This document shows, piece after piece, positions 1 to 12,155 of a stretch of 64,000 nucleotides of DNA. This DNA is from Seiridium cupressi. Its lineage: Eukaryota; Ascomycota; Sordariomycetes; Amphisphaeriales; Sporocadaceae. Location: NCBI GenBank assembly GCA_036674765.1, contig JARVKI010000016.1:434001-498000 (forward strand), read 5' to 3'. The notes beneath the pieces were generated by a model. The model was not told the DNA's origin. It did no database searches and saw only the letters and a list, made by a program, of their open reading frames with translations. Made by a program: the position numbers and the translations under genes. Position 1 is the stretch's first letter, and every line of letters begins with the position of its first letter.

Positions 1-3000
1 TTGAGACTGGATACATGAAAAAAGTTATGTTGAAGCGTGATATAGCCGTATAGAGCGCGTGTTCTTAGATGTCATTGTGATGGGTTACCAAAGACACAAA
101 TACCTATTTCTATGCGAGCCATGTGGTATCTTATGGCTCTATGTCTTTATTTATGGCCTCATCAAGTATCCCACGCCCTTAACCGGGTCTTTGGTTGATG
201 TTCTTGCGCTCAGTATACCAACCAGAGCCAGACTCCTAATGAATATATCGGGACGTGTGGTGTGGTTCTATAGGGTTACGCCCGACGGAACGCAATGTAG
301 CTTTGAACGTCTTGGCATGAGTCTCATCCCATGCAAGTCAAGTAGCCTCGAATTTGAGCAGGAGAGGCTAGAGCAGATATCCTCTACCAGGCTACATACA
401 GCCAACATCCTAACGTCAAGGGTCAGTAGTTGCTTAGCACTCCAACGATTGCCTCTTAGAATCCCAATGACGCTAGTTAGGTTTGATAAGGCGTCGATTG
501 ATAGGATTTATGTCTATGAAGGAAGATACTTAGCCAGGCGGGCATGATCTGGCATTGGGGGCACATATTCACACAGTTGACAAATACAAGTCGCCTTCTG
601 CGGGTGCCGGCGGAATGGTGATAACAGCAGTATGTTGAAGTTGAAATCCAGCCGAAGGGATCTCGAGTGGAATCATAAGCCTTTCTCTCTTGCTGATGTA
701 CACATTTGTAGTCAAAGCCACAGTCGGACCTACCACCGGGGTCTTCATGCACTCTAACGTCTGAGACAGGGTCTTAAAAGGGCAAGTAGAAGGTGACGGT
801 TGAGGCACCAGTTAAACTTTGGCGATACGTGATCGTACACCTCAAAAAGGAGGATTTCTCTCAAGGTGTTACACGGCATTCTGAGGTGAGGGTTCTGTAG
901 AGGCAGCCACAATACGAGGTCCGCCTTTTGGGGACTGTCAAAAGAGGCGGGGGTCCTGATTCACCAATGATCTACGCAGCGACCCTCAGCTGTCAGAAAT
1001 CACTATTGAGGATTACGCTTTTCTGACCGAGTCAGCATACTGGCATGCAGTATTATGTGCATGTCATGCGGAGTACATATAGTTACATGTGGAAGCATTA
1101 GCTAGCCAGATCTAATCATGTTCGGTAAGACCGAAAGAAGGTATCCGTCTCAACACACACCTGATCGTTCATTCTGACACCCCTCGCCTCGAGTTGATGT
1201 GGGCTTACAGTAAAGGACCGTTGACCGGTCCCCACGCAAAGTTGGTAGGTACAGATGCCGCCGCTTCGGCCAGCTTGTATGTAAGTGGTCCCGCGCCAGG
1301 GGGCTGATCCCAACTGGCCCTGAGCACTGGAGATGATAGTACAGCATACGAGTGAAGTTAATCTCCTGGGGTATGAGAGGTCTTCGTTATGGGTAGATGA
1401 TAGATCAATTGTTGTTTGGTAAACGGACAGATGTTTAAACCCCCACTCTGTGCAATTCTGAGTCGCTCAAGGAGGGAGTAGTACGAAGAAAAAATCTCAG
1501 TTACGTCGTGCATACATAGTCGATGCTACTTCCTTCTTCTTCTTCTTCTTCTTCTTCTTCTTCTTCCTTACTCAAGGAGACAGAAAAATGCGCCCTAGGT
1601 AGGAGCGTCCCCAGCCTGGTCGTGCTTCCAGAAAGCATTGCCCGTTTTGGGGTCGCTCGTGCCGTTTTAGGCCTCCAGACTGTCCTATAGGGTTACACAA
1701 TTGTTTTCAATATGAATCATCGCCAAACATTATGTGTGGACTCCAACATACGAAACCGGGTTCGTCAGCGATATACATAAAAGAGGAATTGGTATCTTGG
1801 TCTTACCGACCAAGGTCGTAATCAAGATAGTCGAGTCCTCGGTACCAATTACCATACTATCAAATCGAGACACTAGATATGTTCAAGTCCTTCGTAAGTG
1901 GGATTGTCAAGATTCGGGAATAAAGCGCATACTAAGAAACCGAAAACGGTTCAACCAAGGCTCTCATGACCAAACACGAAAGAAAGTATGAGGTCTTGAT
2001 CATTTCAAACTTCTCTTTACAGCCTTTGCAAGACTTGTCGCCTTCTCAATTGACAGTACACATTTGTTCTATGCAATTTGTGATTCACTTATAACAACCA
2101 ACTTTTCTCTTATTCCGCATTTGACCGAGGCTTTGGATATTGCCATGTACCTGAATAATACTTCATCGGTGCTGCCTCCATCCCACCATGACCACAGGAT
2201 GGCTTTCGCGGTGGGTTCTCAGATGCACTTGGGCGGTATGTCCAGGTCATTCCAAGATTCTATCCAGCTGCTGCTATATTCTGGGGTTCTCTTCCATCAT
2301 GAATCCCAAATAATCAAAGCGCGTCAATTATTAACGACCAAGGTCTGAGAACATGCACATTCGGACTCCAATCTAAAGATGCCTTCCTGGGATCTGAATA
2401 ACCCCAATACTACCAAAAAGCAGGAGGAAACTGGCAAGGAGCTGAAATTGTGATGCTCTTCATGTTTATTGGGGGGTGTTCAATGGGCACCGATGCGGGT
2501 CTCGCAGCCTTCGCTTCACAGCGCCTCTGTGGCACCTTTATCTGTGATTTTGCTGGCCTGAAGACAAAACCCCGCATGCTTACAACCATTTCCTGTGTGA
2601 CTACATCAAGACTTCGATCATACTATTTCACTTACCCACTAGTCCAATGAACAAATCTTTCTCTCCTTCAAGACCTAAATCTTGTAAAACTAGAAATCTG
2701 TTTAGATAGGTCAAAGCCTCTCGCAAAAGATATCAAGCCATCAAAATCTAGCATCTGCCTCTAATGCACCGTGTTAACTTTTCGGCTTTTATGCTAGATA
2801 TCTTGGAGGTCTGTGTCAACCTGAAGGCATCGTACATCAAGTATTTAGAGCTCCCCACTGAATTTACCCCGAGATCCAAGACTGATGAAGCCAGATGAGT
2901 TGTGCTCTTCATCGTAAGCCGCGACCCCTTATCTCTTGTTTGTAATTTTGGGAACCTTCGAGAGAGGTGCCATATACGCCGCGAGCCCGGGTCAAGATGA

Positions 3001-3356
3001 AGTTCTGAATGGCGTCATGCTTACACAATTGCCCTACCTGACGAAGCATGAAGGAATATTATTGAGGGACGCCTATCTGAGGAACGTTCGAGTCGTTCAT
3101 ACGTGCTCGAGCAAAACCGGGTATTTTGGAATTCTTGCCACCATCTTGAGTTCGTCTAAAGTCAATTGAGATTGGTATGATCAGACAGAAAACGAGACGT
3201 TTGGCGTCTATCTCGCTCTGCTAATCAAACGGTGCGATTCTTTGGGAGTGCTCTTCGAAGACATTGTGGTAAGCTGTGTAGGCTACTGTATCTATTGAAG
3301 CCGGTGCTCAGTGTACAACCGGAAACCAGCTCGAGTATCTAAGCTAGACGCATGAA
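1..3356. other. Gene-poor stretch, no supported gene
   Basis: No reading frame here combines recognisable protein similarity, a plausible start and fungal splice sites. The longest open frame (59-547, plus, 162 codons) has no motif I recognise and shows no coding-like composition. Short open pieces at 2064-2348 and 2936-3169 could be remnants of older genes, but neighbouring frames are broken and I cannot name a family. The only distinct element is a trinucleotide repeat, listed separately. Confidence 0.6.
1534..1566. repeat. (TTC)11 microsatellite
   Basis: Eleven uninterrupted TTC units, in a stretch with no gene. This is a simple polypyrimidine/polypurine microsatellite, likely variable in length between strains. 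It lies in no supported transcript. Confidence 0.95.
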
Positions 3357-3768
3357 TTATTTCAGCCCCTCGCTCTGAGTAGTAGATGCCTCAAGAGCCT
3401 TCTTTGCTGGTCCGCTATCAAAATGCAAACGATAGCTTGCGATCAGACCCTCCTCGTCAAACCTCACAACCTCCATCTCCTCCAAGTCTAATAGCACGCT
3501 TCTTATAGTAATCACTTTGTCCATCTCAGCAACCAACGTGTTGCTCTCTACTGATGCAGTTCTAGTCATTGTTTTCATGGCGCTGATAGCACCGTGCGGG
3601 CCGAAGTTTGGCAGGTTATTGACTCCGTTCAAATACAACTAAGCTTCGGGTGCAATGAATGACGCTATTGATTTGGCAGTCGGTATCTGGTGCGTCAGGC
3701 CGCAAAGATGCGGTTGCTTCCCAGAAGTTATTCAGTTTGGCATGTAGCTCCTCGGCTGATAACGCCAT
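3357..3768 (-). pseudogene. Decayed SnoaL-like/NTF2-fold small protein gene
   Basis: Reading leftward from an ATG at 3768, the frame encodes an N-terminal half (about 35 residues, with LNNFWEATASLRPDAP) of the type seen in small fungal SnoaL/polyketide-cyclase-like proteins. Around 3660 the frame must shift by one base, and an in-frame TAG follows immediately before LYLNGVNNLPNFG. From there the frame is open to the stop at 3357 and carries the rest of the fold (AISAMKTMTR, then EEMEVVRFDEEGLIASYRLH). The break falls in the middle of a conserved strand, with no GT-AG intron able to remove it. I read this as one frameshift plus one nonsense mutation in a once-functional gene. SnoaL-like proteins are cone-shaped dimers; the substrate cannot be predicted. 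Sequence error remains possible, but two independent lesions argue for decay. Confidence 0.65.
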
Positions 3769-4466
3769 GATATATATGTTGTAAGTGACGAAGTTTGTAG
3801 TTATTTCAGAGTCCAGGAAACTGTTTCACGGAATTCGAGGAAAGAATAAAATTAGAAGCCTAGTGAGCCACTTTTATATTCATTGTTTCTCATGTGTCAG
3901 CATATCCTCCGGCTTAAGTCGCCACAATTGACAGCCATGCTGATGCCAGCTTATACCGTTCGCAGCTTCGCTGATCAGAGAAGGTGATGAGATATATAAT
4001 AATTCCGATGATCGTTATTGGACCATTATATTGGCCTGTAGTTGGTATAATTAATATCTAGCTTGGGAAGTGTGATGGCTGCAATAGTGAGGTTATATGC
4101 CGAGTTGAAAAAAGAAAAGAAGACTCTCCTTATATACAGACTAAATAACAGTCTGGTCTATCAACCCCCATTTAATGATGGCATGGGATGCTGTTTGCCG
4201 AGACTACTCTCAGCGCAAACTTACATACCAAACTGACAAGCTTCCTGCCATTTGACGATACCTACTCACCCTTTCTCTACGACACTCCATTTTGACTGGG
4301 TATCCTCAAACAACGCCGTTGTAAAAACACCGTACCCTTCCCTGTGCCCCCGCTGTAAAAGTACCAAAAAAAAAAAAAAAAAACGCCATGATATGAGCCT
4401 GAGTCGCACTACCGATGTGATGTTAAAACTTCCGTCAAATCCTGAGAGTACATCATATCCATGTCC
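3769..4466. other. AT-rich intergenic stretch
   Basis: No gene seen. The sequence is AT-rich around 3840-4100 and contains an A-homopolymer at 4366-4383. It holds the upstream region of the SnoaL-like pseudogene and the downstream region of the small secreted-protein gene. Confidence 0.6.
4366..4383. repeat. Poly(A) run, 18 nt
   Basis: Eighteen consecutive A residues flanked by unique sequence. There is no coding sequence just 5' of it that would suggest a processed retrocopy, and I see no target-site duplication. Confidence 0.9.
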
Positions 4467-5070
4467 TCATCCAAACAGCAAAACGATCACCAACCCTGCC
4501 ATTACTGATTTCCACCAATTACCTCCAAAATAAGACGCCTTCGCTGGGCTCATTCTGGAAGCGCCTGTCCTAGAGGCAGTTGCGGTTGAGGTCCCTGATG
4601 TCGCCGCTCCGCCATTGTTTGTGAACTCAACTGCGAAGTCGTACGAGAGCCCACTCGGCGTGCACTGGGTGCCCTCGGCGCATTGTATCACCACACTCCA
4701 TTGCCCAGCAGCACAACGCTGCCACGAGGTCCCCATCTACATCAAATCAGGGTTAGTAATTACTCTTACGGATAGGTTCTGGGGGTTATGAAACAGGTCT
4801 CAGGGGTATGCAACCCTCAAGGCATTGTTATCAAGTTCAGAAAGAAGCTCAAAGAGGCAAGAAAGGACCCAGGAAGGTACATACGCAATACCACTGTCCC
4901 TCTTCTGAGCATGATGATCCGGACGACATGTCTCTTCGGAAATATTTGGACGTGTCTACTGGAAGGGTTGAGACGTTCAGGTTGGCGGGTGAAGCTCGAG
5001 TCGGGATGGGCAAGACAAAGATCATGATTGTCAACGCCACAGCAAGGGCAAAACTATTGCGATGAAACAT
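4467..5070 (-). CDS. Small secreted cysteine-rich protein, probably GPI-anchored
   Basis: Two exons (5070-4885 and 4736-4467) are joined in phase 0 across a 148-bp intron with a GTATGT donor, a TACTAAC branch sequence and a TAG acceptor, giving 151 residues. The start at 5070 opens a typical signal peptide (MFHRNSFALAVALTIMIFVL, then PIPTRASPA). The mature part has five cysteines spaced C-x7-C-x7-C-x10-C-x5-C, with GQWYC, WQRC, GQWSVV and CAEGTQC. This layout resembles the short chitin-binding-type modules (X278-like) appended to fungal LPMOs, but the match is from memory and weak. A Ser/Thr/Ala-rich stretch follows, then a hydrophobic C-terminus (VMAGLVIVLLFG), as expected for GPI attachment. 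Likely role: a cell-surface or wall-bound carbohydrate-binding or effector-like protein; the function is inferred. It stands alone in a gene-poor area. Confidence 0.75.
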
Positions 5071-7795
5071 GGCGACTGCCTGGGTTATGTGTAGATTCAT
5101 GAGTACCAAGCGAATAACTTTGTGTGTAGACATTTGGACTTCCAAAGCTTTCGGATGGAAAACAAGTCGGGAAAGATATAAGTGTGCCTGCTTAAGATTT
5201 CTGCTCGCTTGCCCAACCAACAATCCCGCCAGTCACAGTCACAGTCACCGTCACCACAGGCCGCCTTATTTAAACACTTGATGCCTCAATCACACCGACC
5301 TTGTCTCCTCACCTCTACTTCCAAGTCGGTTGCTAAAGGTCACCGCACTGAGCTGTCCGCGCGACAATTTGTACGCCGTCGGCATTGGTGCCCAGCGTAG
5401 TGGAGTTGCATAGGGACGTGGGCTAACGCCATTGGCGCGACGTCGCACGTTTTGCTCGCTTATCCTTGAAAGCCACATTATATCCTTGTCGAGTCCATAA
5501 AGCTAACCTCACGATTTTTCTTGCCAGAATGATATTGCTGTGTTACATAATACTTGCCTGCCACTTACAAAACTCGGTCTCCCCCGCCTGCATGTTCCTC
5601 CTTGAAGCTCTAACCAGCGGTGAAAACATGGACATACTACATAAAATGATTATGAAACTGTGGAGCACTTTCATATAGTTGACTAAGGATTTCAGTTCGC
5701 TCTAGATTCATACTCGACCAAAAGATATGAGAGACCAGTGTAGCGAATGCTTGACTAACACGAGTTAATATGGGCTTGTATGATGGAGCATGAATAATCC
5801 TATCATTCCTAGAGTCAGACCTGCTTTGAGATAATAGCAAAGTGAGCTTTTGCTAACTCAACGTACACAAATTTGCATGAAGAAGGTTTCACAAAAGCGG
5901 GAATGTTCAATTTCCGTGACGTGAATTGGTAGCTTTTGCTCGCCTCAGCTACCTATACTCATTGTATCGTTACTCCACACGGCTCTAACGATCAATTATG
6001 TGGGCTCTCTCATATCGTATTACTGCAGCGTGAGTATCGAGACCACGGCCATTCTTCCTGCAAAAGCAGTGAAAGATAAATCTCGGGAATATGAATAGTA
6101 GGGGCATGTTCGGGGAAGGACAACTTGACGCCGACCAAGATCATACCAAATCACAGACCTTTCCTTTACTTACACAAAGCCCTGTGAAATTCTTCGAAAA
6201 CGTGTATCAACTCTGGAAGAAACTTGGGCAAACATATGCAGCATCAGCTTTGGTAGGTCGTAATCTTTCGTGTATGTAAGTATGTGTATGCATTCATTAT
6301 ATCTGGTTTGCTAAATAGGACACTGTATTTAACGTCAATCGTCGTCCGGAAAAATTCTGCGCGAGCAGCCAACTTCGATTTATTGTATATTCTAGAATTG
6401 GTTCAATAGTATCAGTTTCAACATCTAGAAGTCACTACCCAAGCGCCAGCGGGGTCTAGTACACATTGAAGGCAATGTCCACTATTTAAAATCAGTTGAG
6501 AGTTCCGGCTCTTGATCGAAGAGGCTTACGTCGAAAGTGATTCCTTTTCAGACAATTTCAAGGTGTGTCGTGAATGGCTTTGACTGGATGTGGAAGTCAA
6601 AGGTAATTGTAAGCGACTGCATGCAGCGCAGGATTAGAAGGCGCCTGGAATCGGGATATCATTCGCGTGTTCTTCTAGAACTTGGCTACATTGTATATCA
6701 CGTTGCTCAATTCAAGAAGCTGCATCATTTAGGTGCGAAAGGACATGGCTGGAAAGATTGTTTCGGGGGCGGTTCTATTGGAGTGCTTAAGATCTCTCCT
6801 TGTGTGATATCAGTGCCAGGATCTTGAAAGTGTTCTTACTGCCAGATATTGACTAGGTTTCATTGATATCTATTACACCATCGAAATGCGCCTTCTTGAA
6901 GAAGTTATTGAACACTGAAGATTGCCATTAGATGCGCCGATTATACCGCATGAGAGTGGATGATCGACGCGGCAAATCCCAGGGACCAAGTCTTCCGCCA
7001 ACAATCCGCCGATAATCGTGGTATTAATAGGGGAGAAGTGGTAACGCACAGTGAGATAAGTGCCGAAAACTCTCTGCAGCCCGTCGTCCTCAATTTATGC
7101 CGCACCAAGTGCACGGGTGGGATTTCCGGAACGGGCAGGCGATAGAAGCCTTCTGGAAACACAACGTAACCCCTAATTACACCACCCCGCAGCACTGCCG
7201 GGTACCAACAGAGTGGCACCAGCCAGCCTCAACTGCTTTCCAACCCTCCGCCCGCCTTGGCTATCATCATCCCGCGCATTGAGTCCATGATGCACGAGAC
7301 CCTAGTATAGCTCGTTTTTTCGAGGCTGCACGTATTTTTCCCGACCAGGGATTTGCATATTAGCAATGCCCGCGTCTGGTCAGGCCCACGCGAAATGATA
7401 CCCCGAAACGTCTTCTTGAGCAACATGTCACGATGCTGGAAATATTACAAACATGTGGGTCTGAATGGGGATTTGGAATGTTCGGAAGTTCCTATCGTGC
7501 CCATTTTCTTCCGTTAAGCGAGCAGACGACGGCCTGAGATATGGCCTCAAATGGGCAGTTGCAAGGACATCTCCTTTGTGCTACTAGTTCATTCAAGTCG
7601 CTCCCCTGTTCCCCAAAATACTGGATCGAGCCGAAGGTGTACGGTGATTCCGATATAAATGACTACAGTCATAGTCTGTTTTTGTAAGTCGGCGCAACCC
7701 AACCCAGCCCTGGCAGCTTGGCGTACTGACTTGGCTCTGCAATATCTGCACCATCAGAAGCATACCAAGCCACCTCAAACCCGCCGGTTGCAACG
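5071..7795. other. Long intergenic stretch, no supported gene
   Basis: Upstream of the small secreted-protein gene (minus) and of the OPT transporter (plus), so it contains both promoters. Open frames of 60-96 codons occur (for example 6091-6279 and 6537-6827), but none has recognisable similarity or splice context. I see no repeat or mobile element. Confidence 0.6.
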
Positions 7796-10619
7796 ATGGG
7801 GTACGGCTTTGAGACCGACAAGTCAACGACTGATTTGATTCGGCCCACGACTCAGGACGCCGAGGAACTGGAACTGACTGAAGACTTCAAGAACAAAGCC
7901 AGAATCCCTCCACCTCTTCCAACTTTAAGCGATGAGCAGGCAGCCCAACGGCTGAGGCTCTTCCGGCAGTCGGCCCAGTACGACCCAAACATTCCCACTG
8001 AGGATCTCAATAATGTGGACAATGCCCTGGACGGGCACGATGTGGACAAGGAAAACGACCTAGTCCAGGGACTCGTGGAAGACAGTCCCTACCCCGAAGT
8101 TCGTATACAAGCAAAGGACTATGTATACCCACGGGCTAATGATGTGAAAACTAGGTTAGTGCAGCCGTGAGGAACTACGACGTCGATGTTCCGGCCAACA
8201 CTATCCGAGCGTGGGTGATAGGCATGACAATGACCACAATATTCTCCGGATTGAACATGCTCTTCTCCCTGCGCTCGCCGTCCATCGTCATCAGCTCGGT
8301 CGTAGCCCAGCTGGTAGCATATCCTTTAGGCGTGGGTTGGTCGAAGGTGATGCCTAGTCGGCAATTCCGCCTTTTTGGTCTCAGGTTCAGTCTGAACCCT
8401 GGCGCCTTCAACTTCAAAGAACATGGGCTGATTGTCCTCATGGCGAACGCGGCATATGGTTCGGGAGCTGGCTACTTCACCGACATCTTGACGGCCCAGA
8501 AAGCATTTTATGGATTTGACTGGGGTTGGGGATACGCTATACTTCTCGCTCTGACTACGCAGTGTATTGGCTTTGGCATTGCTGGTATCGCCCGTATCTG
8601 GCTTGTTGAGCCAGCCTCTATGATCTGGCCCGCTGACTTGGTCAGCACTACATTTATGTACACTCTCCATGACCACTCGAGAACAGATCCTGTCAAATCG
8701 AACGGCTGGACCATCAGTCGTTACCGCTGGTTCTTCTATGTATGCCTCGGCTCCTTCTGTTGGTACTGGGTACCTGGATACCTCTTCCAGGCGCTCAGCG
8801 TCTTCGCCTTCCCGACTTTCATTGCTCCCGACAATGTCACCATCAACCAAGTCTTTGGTGGCTGGACTGGTATGGGTCTGATGCCTTTGACATTCGACTG
8901 GACACAAATCAGTGGATATATAGGATCCCCTCTTGTCCCTCCGTTTCATTCCATTTTGAACACCATGATCGGTGTGATCTTGTTCTTTTGGTTTGTGGCT
9001 GCCGGCCTTCATTGGACTGGAACATGGTATGCGGACTACCTGCCCTTCAGCGACAATGGGTCTTGGGACAATACACAGAATGCCTACAATGTCAGCCAGA
9101 TTCTGACACCAGACTTTGACCTCGACATCACAAAATATGAGGCTTATTCGCCCCTTTTCTTGTCAACGACGTTTGCGCTTTGCTATGGTCTATCGTTCGC
9201 TGGCATCTCATCAGTCATCGTCCACACGGGCATATTTCATGCCAAGGAGATCTGGCATCGGTTCCGTGACCGTCAAGGCACTTTGGATGACGTCCACGCC
9301 AAGATGATGTGAGCTTGCACCCTCTTCTGCCCTACACATGCGGCTAATTATTTACTCAGGCGCAAGTACCAACCTGTCCCACAGTGGTGGTTTCTCTGCA
9401 TATTCGTGCCTTGTCTTGCACTCAGCTTTGTCACCTGCTACTATTGGCCAACGGGTCTCACCTGGTGGGCGCTGATAATTGCCGTGGTGATCAGTTTCGT
9501 GTGGATGATCCCCATCGGAATGGTTCAAGCTGTCACAAACATACAGATTGGGTTGAACGTTTTTACCGAATTCATCATTGGTTATATGCTCCCTGGCCGT
9601 CCCAATGCCATGATGATGTTCAAGACTTATGGGTGTAAGTTGCTTTTCGTCCTGTCACTTTGCTACGCAAAAATACTGAGTCTCACCACAGATATTACAA
9701 TGACTCAAGGTCTTGCCTTCGTGGCGGACATGAAACTGGGTCACTATCTCAAGCTGCCGCCAAGAACTATGTTCTTTGGTCAATTGATCGCAACTGTATG
9801 GTCCTGCTTGGTACAAGTAGCTGTTTTCTACTGTAAGTCGTGCCTCAAATATCAAGATGTGTATCAAATACTGATTGTTTTCTCCTCCAAGGGGCTATGG
9901 GCGCGATTGAAGGTGTCTGCACGTCTGACGCCGTGGCGCGATTCACCTGTCCGGGCGGCAAAGTTTTCTTTACGGCTTCTGTTATCTGGGGTCTCATCGG
10001 CCCTCAACGGATCTTTTCGGGTACAGGTATTTACGTCAACCTTCAGTGTAAGTATTCCAAAGACTCTTTGTCTCGAACCGCCCCTCAAGCAGCAACCCTG
10101 CTCCGGTGCAAGGAATGCGCATAGGATGAATTTCTAATTCATAATCAGACTTCTGGATTGCCGGTGCTCTACTGCCTGTCATTTTCTGGGCCGTACAGCG
10201 GAAGTATCCTAAGTCATGGGTCCGCATGTTGAATGCGCCGGTCATATTCTCGGGCAACGGTGCAATTCCTCCTGCTACTCCTCTCAATTACTTGACCTGG
10301 GGCATCATCGGCATTATTTTCAATAAGTTCATTCGCAATAGGTGGCGAGGCTGGTGGATGAGGTTCAACTGTAAGTCCTCATGTGCACATCCAGCTCGTG
10401 TAAGATTACTGACTTTCAAGTAAAGACATCACGTCGGCTGGCTTGGATAGCGGTCTTGCCATATGTACGATTGTCATTGTGTTGGGAATTTCACTGACGA
10501 ACACTGCCGCGCCTGACTGGTGGGGAAACAATCAAGCCTTGAATACGATGGACTATAACGATTATGCCTGGTACAAGACGGTGGACGAGGGTGAGACCTT
10601 CGGCCCAAAGGTGTGGTAG
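7796..10619 (+). CDS. OPT-family oligopeptide transporter
   Basis: Seven exons (7796-8102, 8165-9308, 9360-9634, 9692-9832, 9892-10047, 10149-10370, 10426-10619) with six short GT-AG introns (51-101 bp) give 812 residues, normal for this family. The N-terminal cytosolic tail runs to about residue 100 and ends in EDSPYPEV. OPT hallmarks follow: NTIRAWVIGM, SGLNMLFSLRSPSI, LNPGAFNFKEHGLIVLMANAA, PLTFDWTQ, KLPPR (the KIPPR-type motif) and GGKVFF, spread over about 14-16 membrane helices. The family moves tetra- to hexapeptides, glutathione or metal chelates by proton symport at the plasma membrane. The PT-clade signature (small oligopeptides) fits better than the metal-chelate YS clade. The C-terminus (TFGPKVW) is intact. 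It is convergent with the rhodopsin-domain gene 302 bp downstream. The substrate cannot be told from sequence. Confidence 0.93.
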
Positions 10620-10920
10620 GGAAGCTCTGAGAATAGGCTCAATCCAATCTTGGGAACGGAACAAGATTACGGACGCAATCAGGGGCTGGCGGCCCGGCCG
10701 GAAATAGCCTATATGCTTCTGTGTATTACAACATCACCTCGGTGGTTGACAAGAGCGAGGCCGAGCATTGAATTATGCGAAAGCAACCGCAACTCGCGTG
10801 TAGAAGTAATCAAGTAATTTTTAAAGTGTTCTTTGAATTTTTTAGACTAATGTATGGGTGATCTTACTCTATGGTATGAGGCTCGCTACCAGTCGTGCCT
10901 GGGTTGTGTTCAAGTTCAAA

Positions 10921-12155
10921 TCAAACTAGCATCCGTTCTTGCGACTCGTCGTCACTCCAAACTCGCTCCTTCCCATAGCCGTGTGGCATTTTATCATCCG
11001 AGACTACCACTGTATGTGTCACTGTTATATCCTGAGGTCTCTTATGTCCCCGCATATTCTGTAGCTCCTGTGTGTCTTCCTGGATATCCTTTCCATCGAC
11101 CTTGCTTCTCTGGTTCCTTGTGGTTCGTCGGCTGTTACTGTATCCTTCCGAGCCATAGTAAGGACTACGAGATGATTTCTTCTTGTGCGTAAGCAAGACC
11201 TTGAAACTCGAAAGACAAGCTACCATGACGGCTATGCTGGATTCGATAGAGGACCACAGTGCCAGCCATGAAATTTCAGGCTGCCTAGCTACAGTGTTGG
11301 TGACAACGATTCGTATAACAGAGAAGACGGTCACGATGATGCCCAGGCTCAACACTCCAATAAGGCCGAGCTTTTGCGCAGCCGACATCTTGAGGCCGAT
11401 GGTGAGATAAATGGGCAAAGATATAACCAGCAGGTCGGTAATGATGTCCACGGCGGTGCTGTACCGCAGACTGATCAGGGATCGGGAGACGTGCAACTCC
11501 GACGAGCACTCCCCTGTTCTGAGTTAATATATGCACCGCTTTCGGGAGTCTGCCATAACTCTCTTTATCTTACCGAGTACAAATGACGTGCATGATACCG
11601 GGTATGTAATAATGGCACCACAATACGTCAAACCAGTCAATATGGCTATCGCCAGCCACGCCCGGCTTGGCCACTTCAATTGGGCCGTGAGGCGCCTGAA
11701 GAACGCGAGGAAGCAAGCCTTGACTGTCCACAAGCAGGACCAGAATAGCACGGTTGAAGTGAACTGTAGCTTGAGGTAGACGGAAGCCCGATTCATGAAG
11801 CCCGCAGTAACCGGCTCCAGGCCGACACTAACGTACAAAATCTCGTACATCGGTGGTGCCATCAAAGTTATCACCACCGCATTGCCGATGAGGATTAGCA
11901 GGGTGAAGACGGTGATGTAGTCGTCGGATTGGAGTCGTCGAGAGAAACGGTATCGGATCACCAGCCGGGCGACGACTAGGCCGAATGCTGCGGCGACAAG
12001 AGCCCATACCACGCCCTGAAGCAGCCATAGTCAGTTCTAGCGCACTATTGGGGAAACATAGGGAGAAAGTCATGTGGATATCTTACAAGCAGAGCCTGCT
12101 GGCTGACCTTGGGTAGAGGCTGGTCCGTAACTGCAGTAGTCGTTGAGTTAGACAT
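10921..12155 (-). CDS. Fungal rhodopsin-domain (PTH11-like) membrane protein
   Basis: Three exons (12155-12087, 12015-11574, 11513-10921), introns of 71 and 60 bp, 367 residues. The first exon encodes a short extracellular N-terminus. Seven hydrophobic helices follow, with markers of the fungal 'rhodopsin domain' family: RLVIRYRFSRRLQSDDYI after helix 1, a WTVKACFLAFFRRL segment, and DIITDLLVISLPIYL in helix 5. The second splice restores GECSSELHVSRSL with an extracellular cysteine. The C-terminal tail (about 110 residues) is hydrophilic and rich in Arg/Ser, probably cytosolic. Relatives include PTH11-like receptor candidates; most have no known ligand or G-protein coupling. PTH11 itself carries a CFEM domain, absent here. 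The gene converges on the OPT transporter gene. Confidence 0.85.

Noticed and set aside
59..547. 162-codon open frame at the left edge
   Set aside because: No motif, no splice context, no recognisable relatives, and composition like the surrounding non-coding sequence.
4366..4383. Poly(A) run as a retroposon tail
   Set aside because: No element or gene copy precedes it and no target-site duplication is visible.
1..7795. RIP-mutated transposon in the gene-poor left end
   Set aside because: No transposase, reverse transcriptase or terminal repeats found, and base composition is not strongly AT-shifted throughout.
8326..9012. 228-codon minus-strand frame
   Set aside because: It is the antisense of the OPT transporter's largest exon, whose plus-strand reading has clear family motifs.
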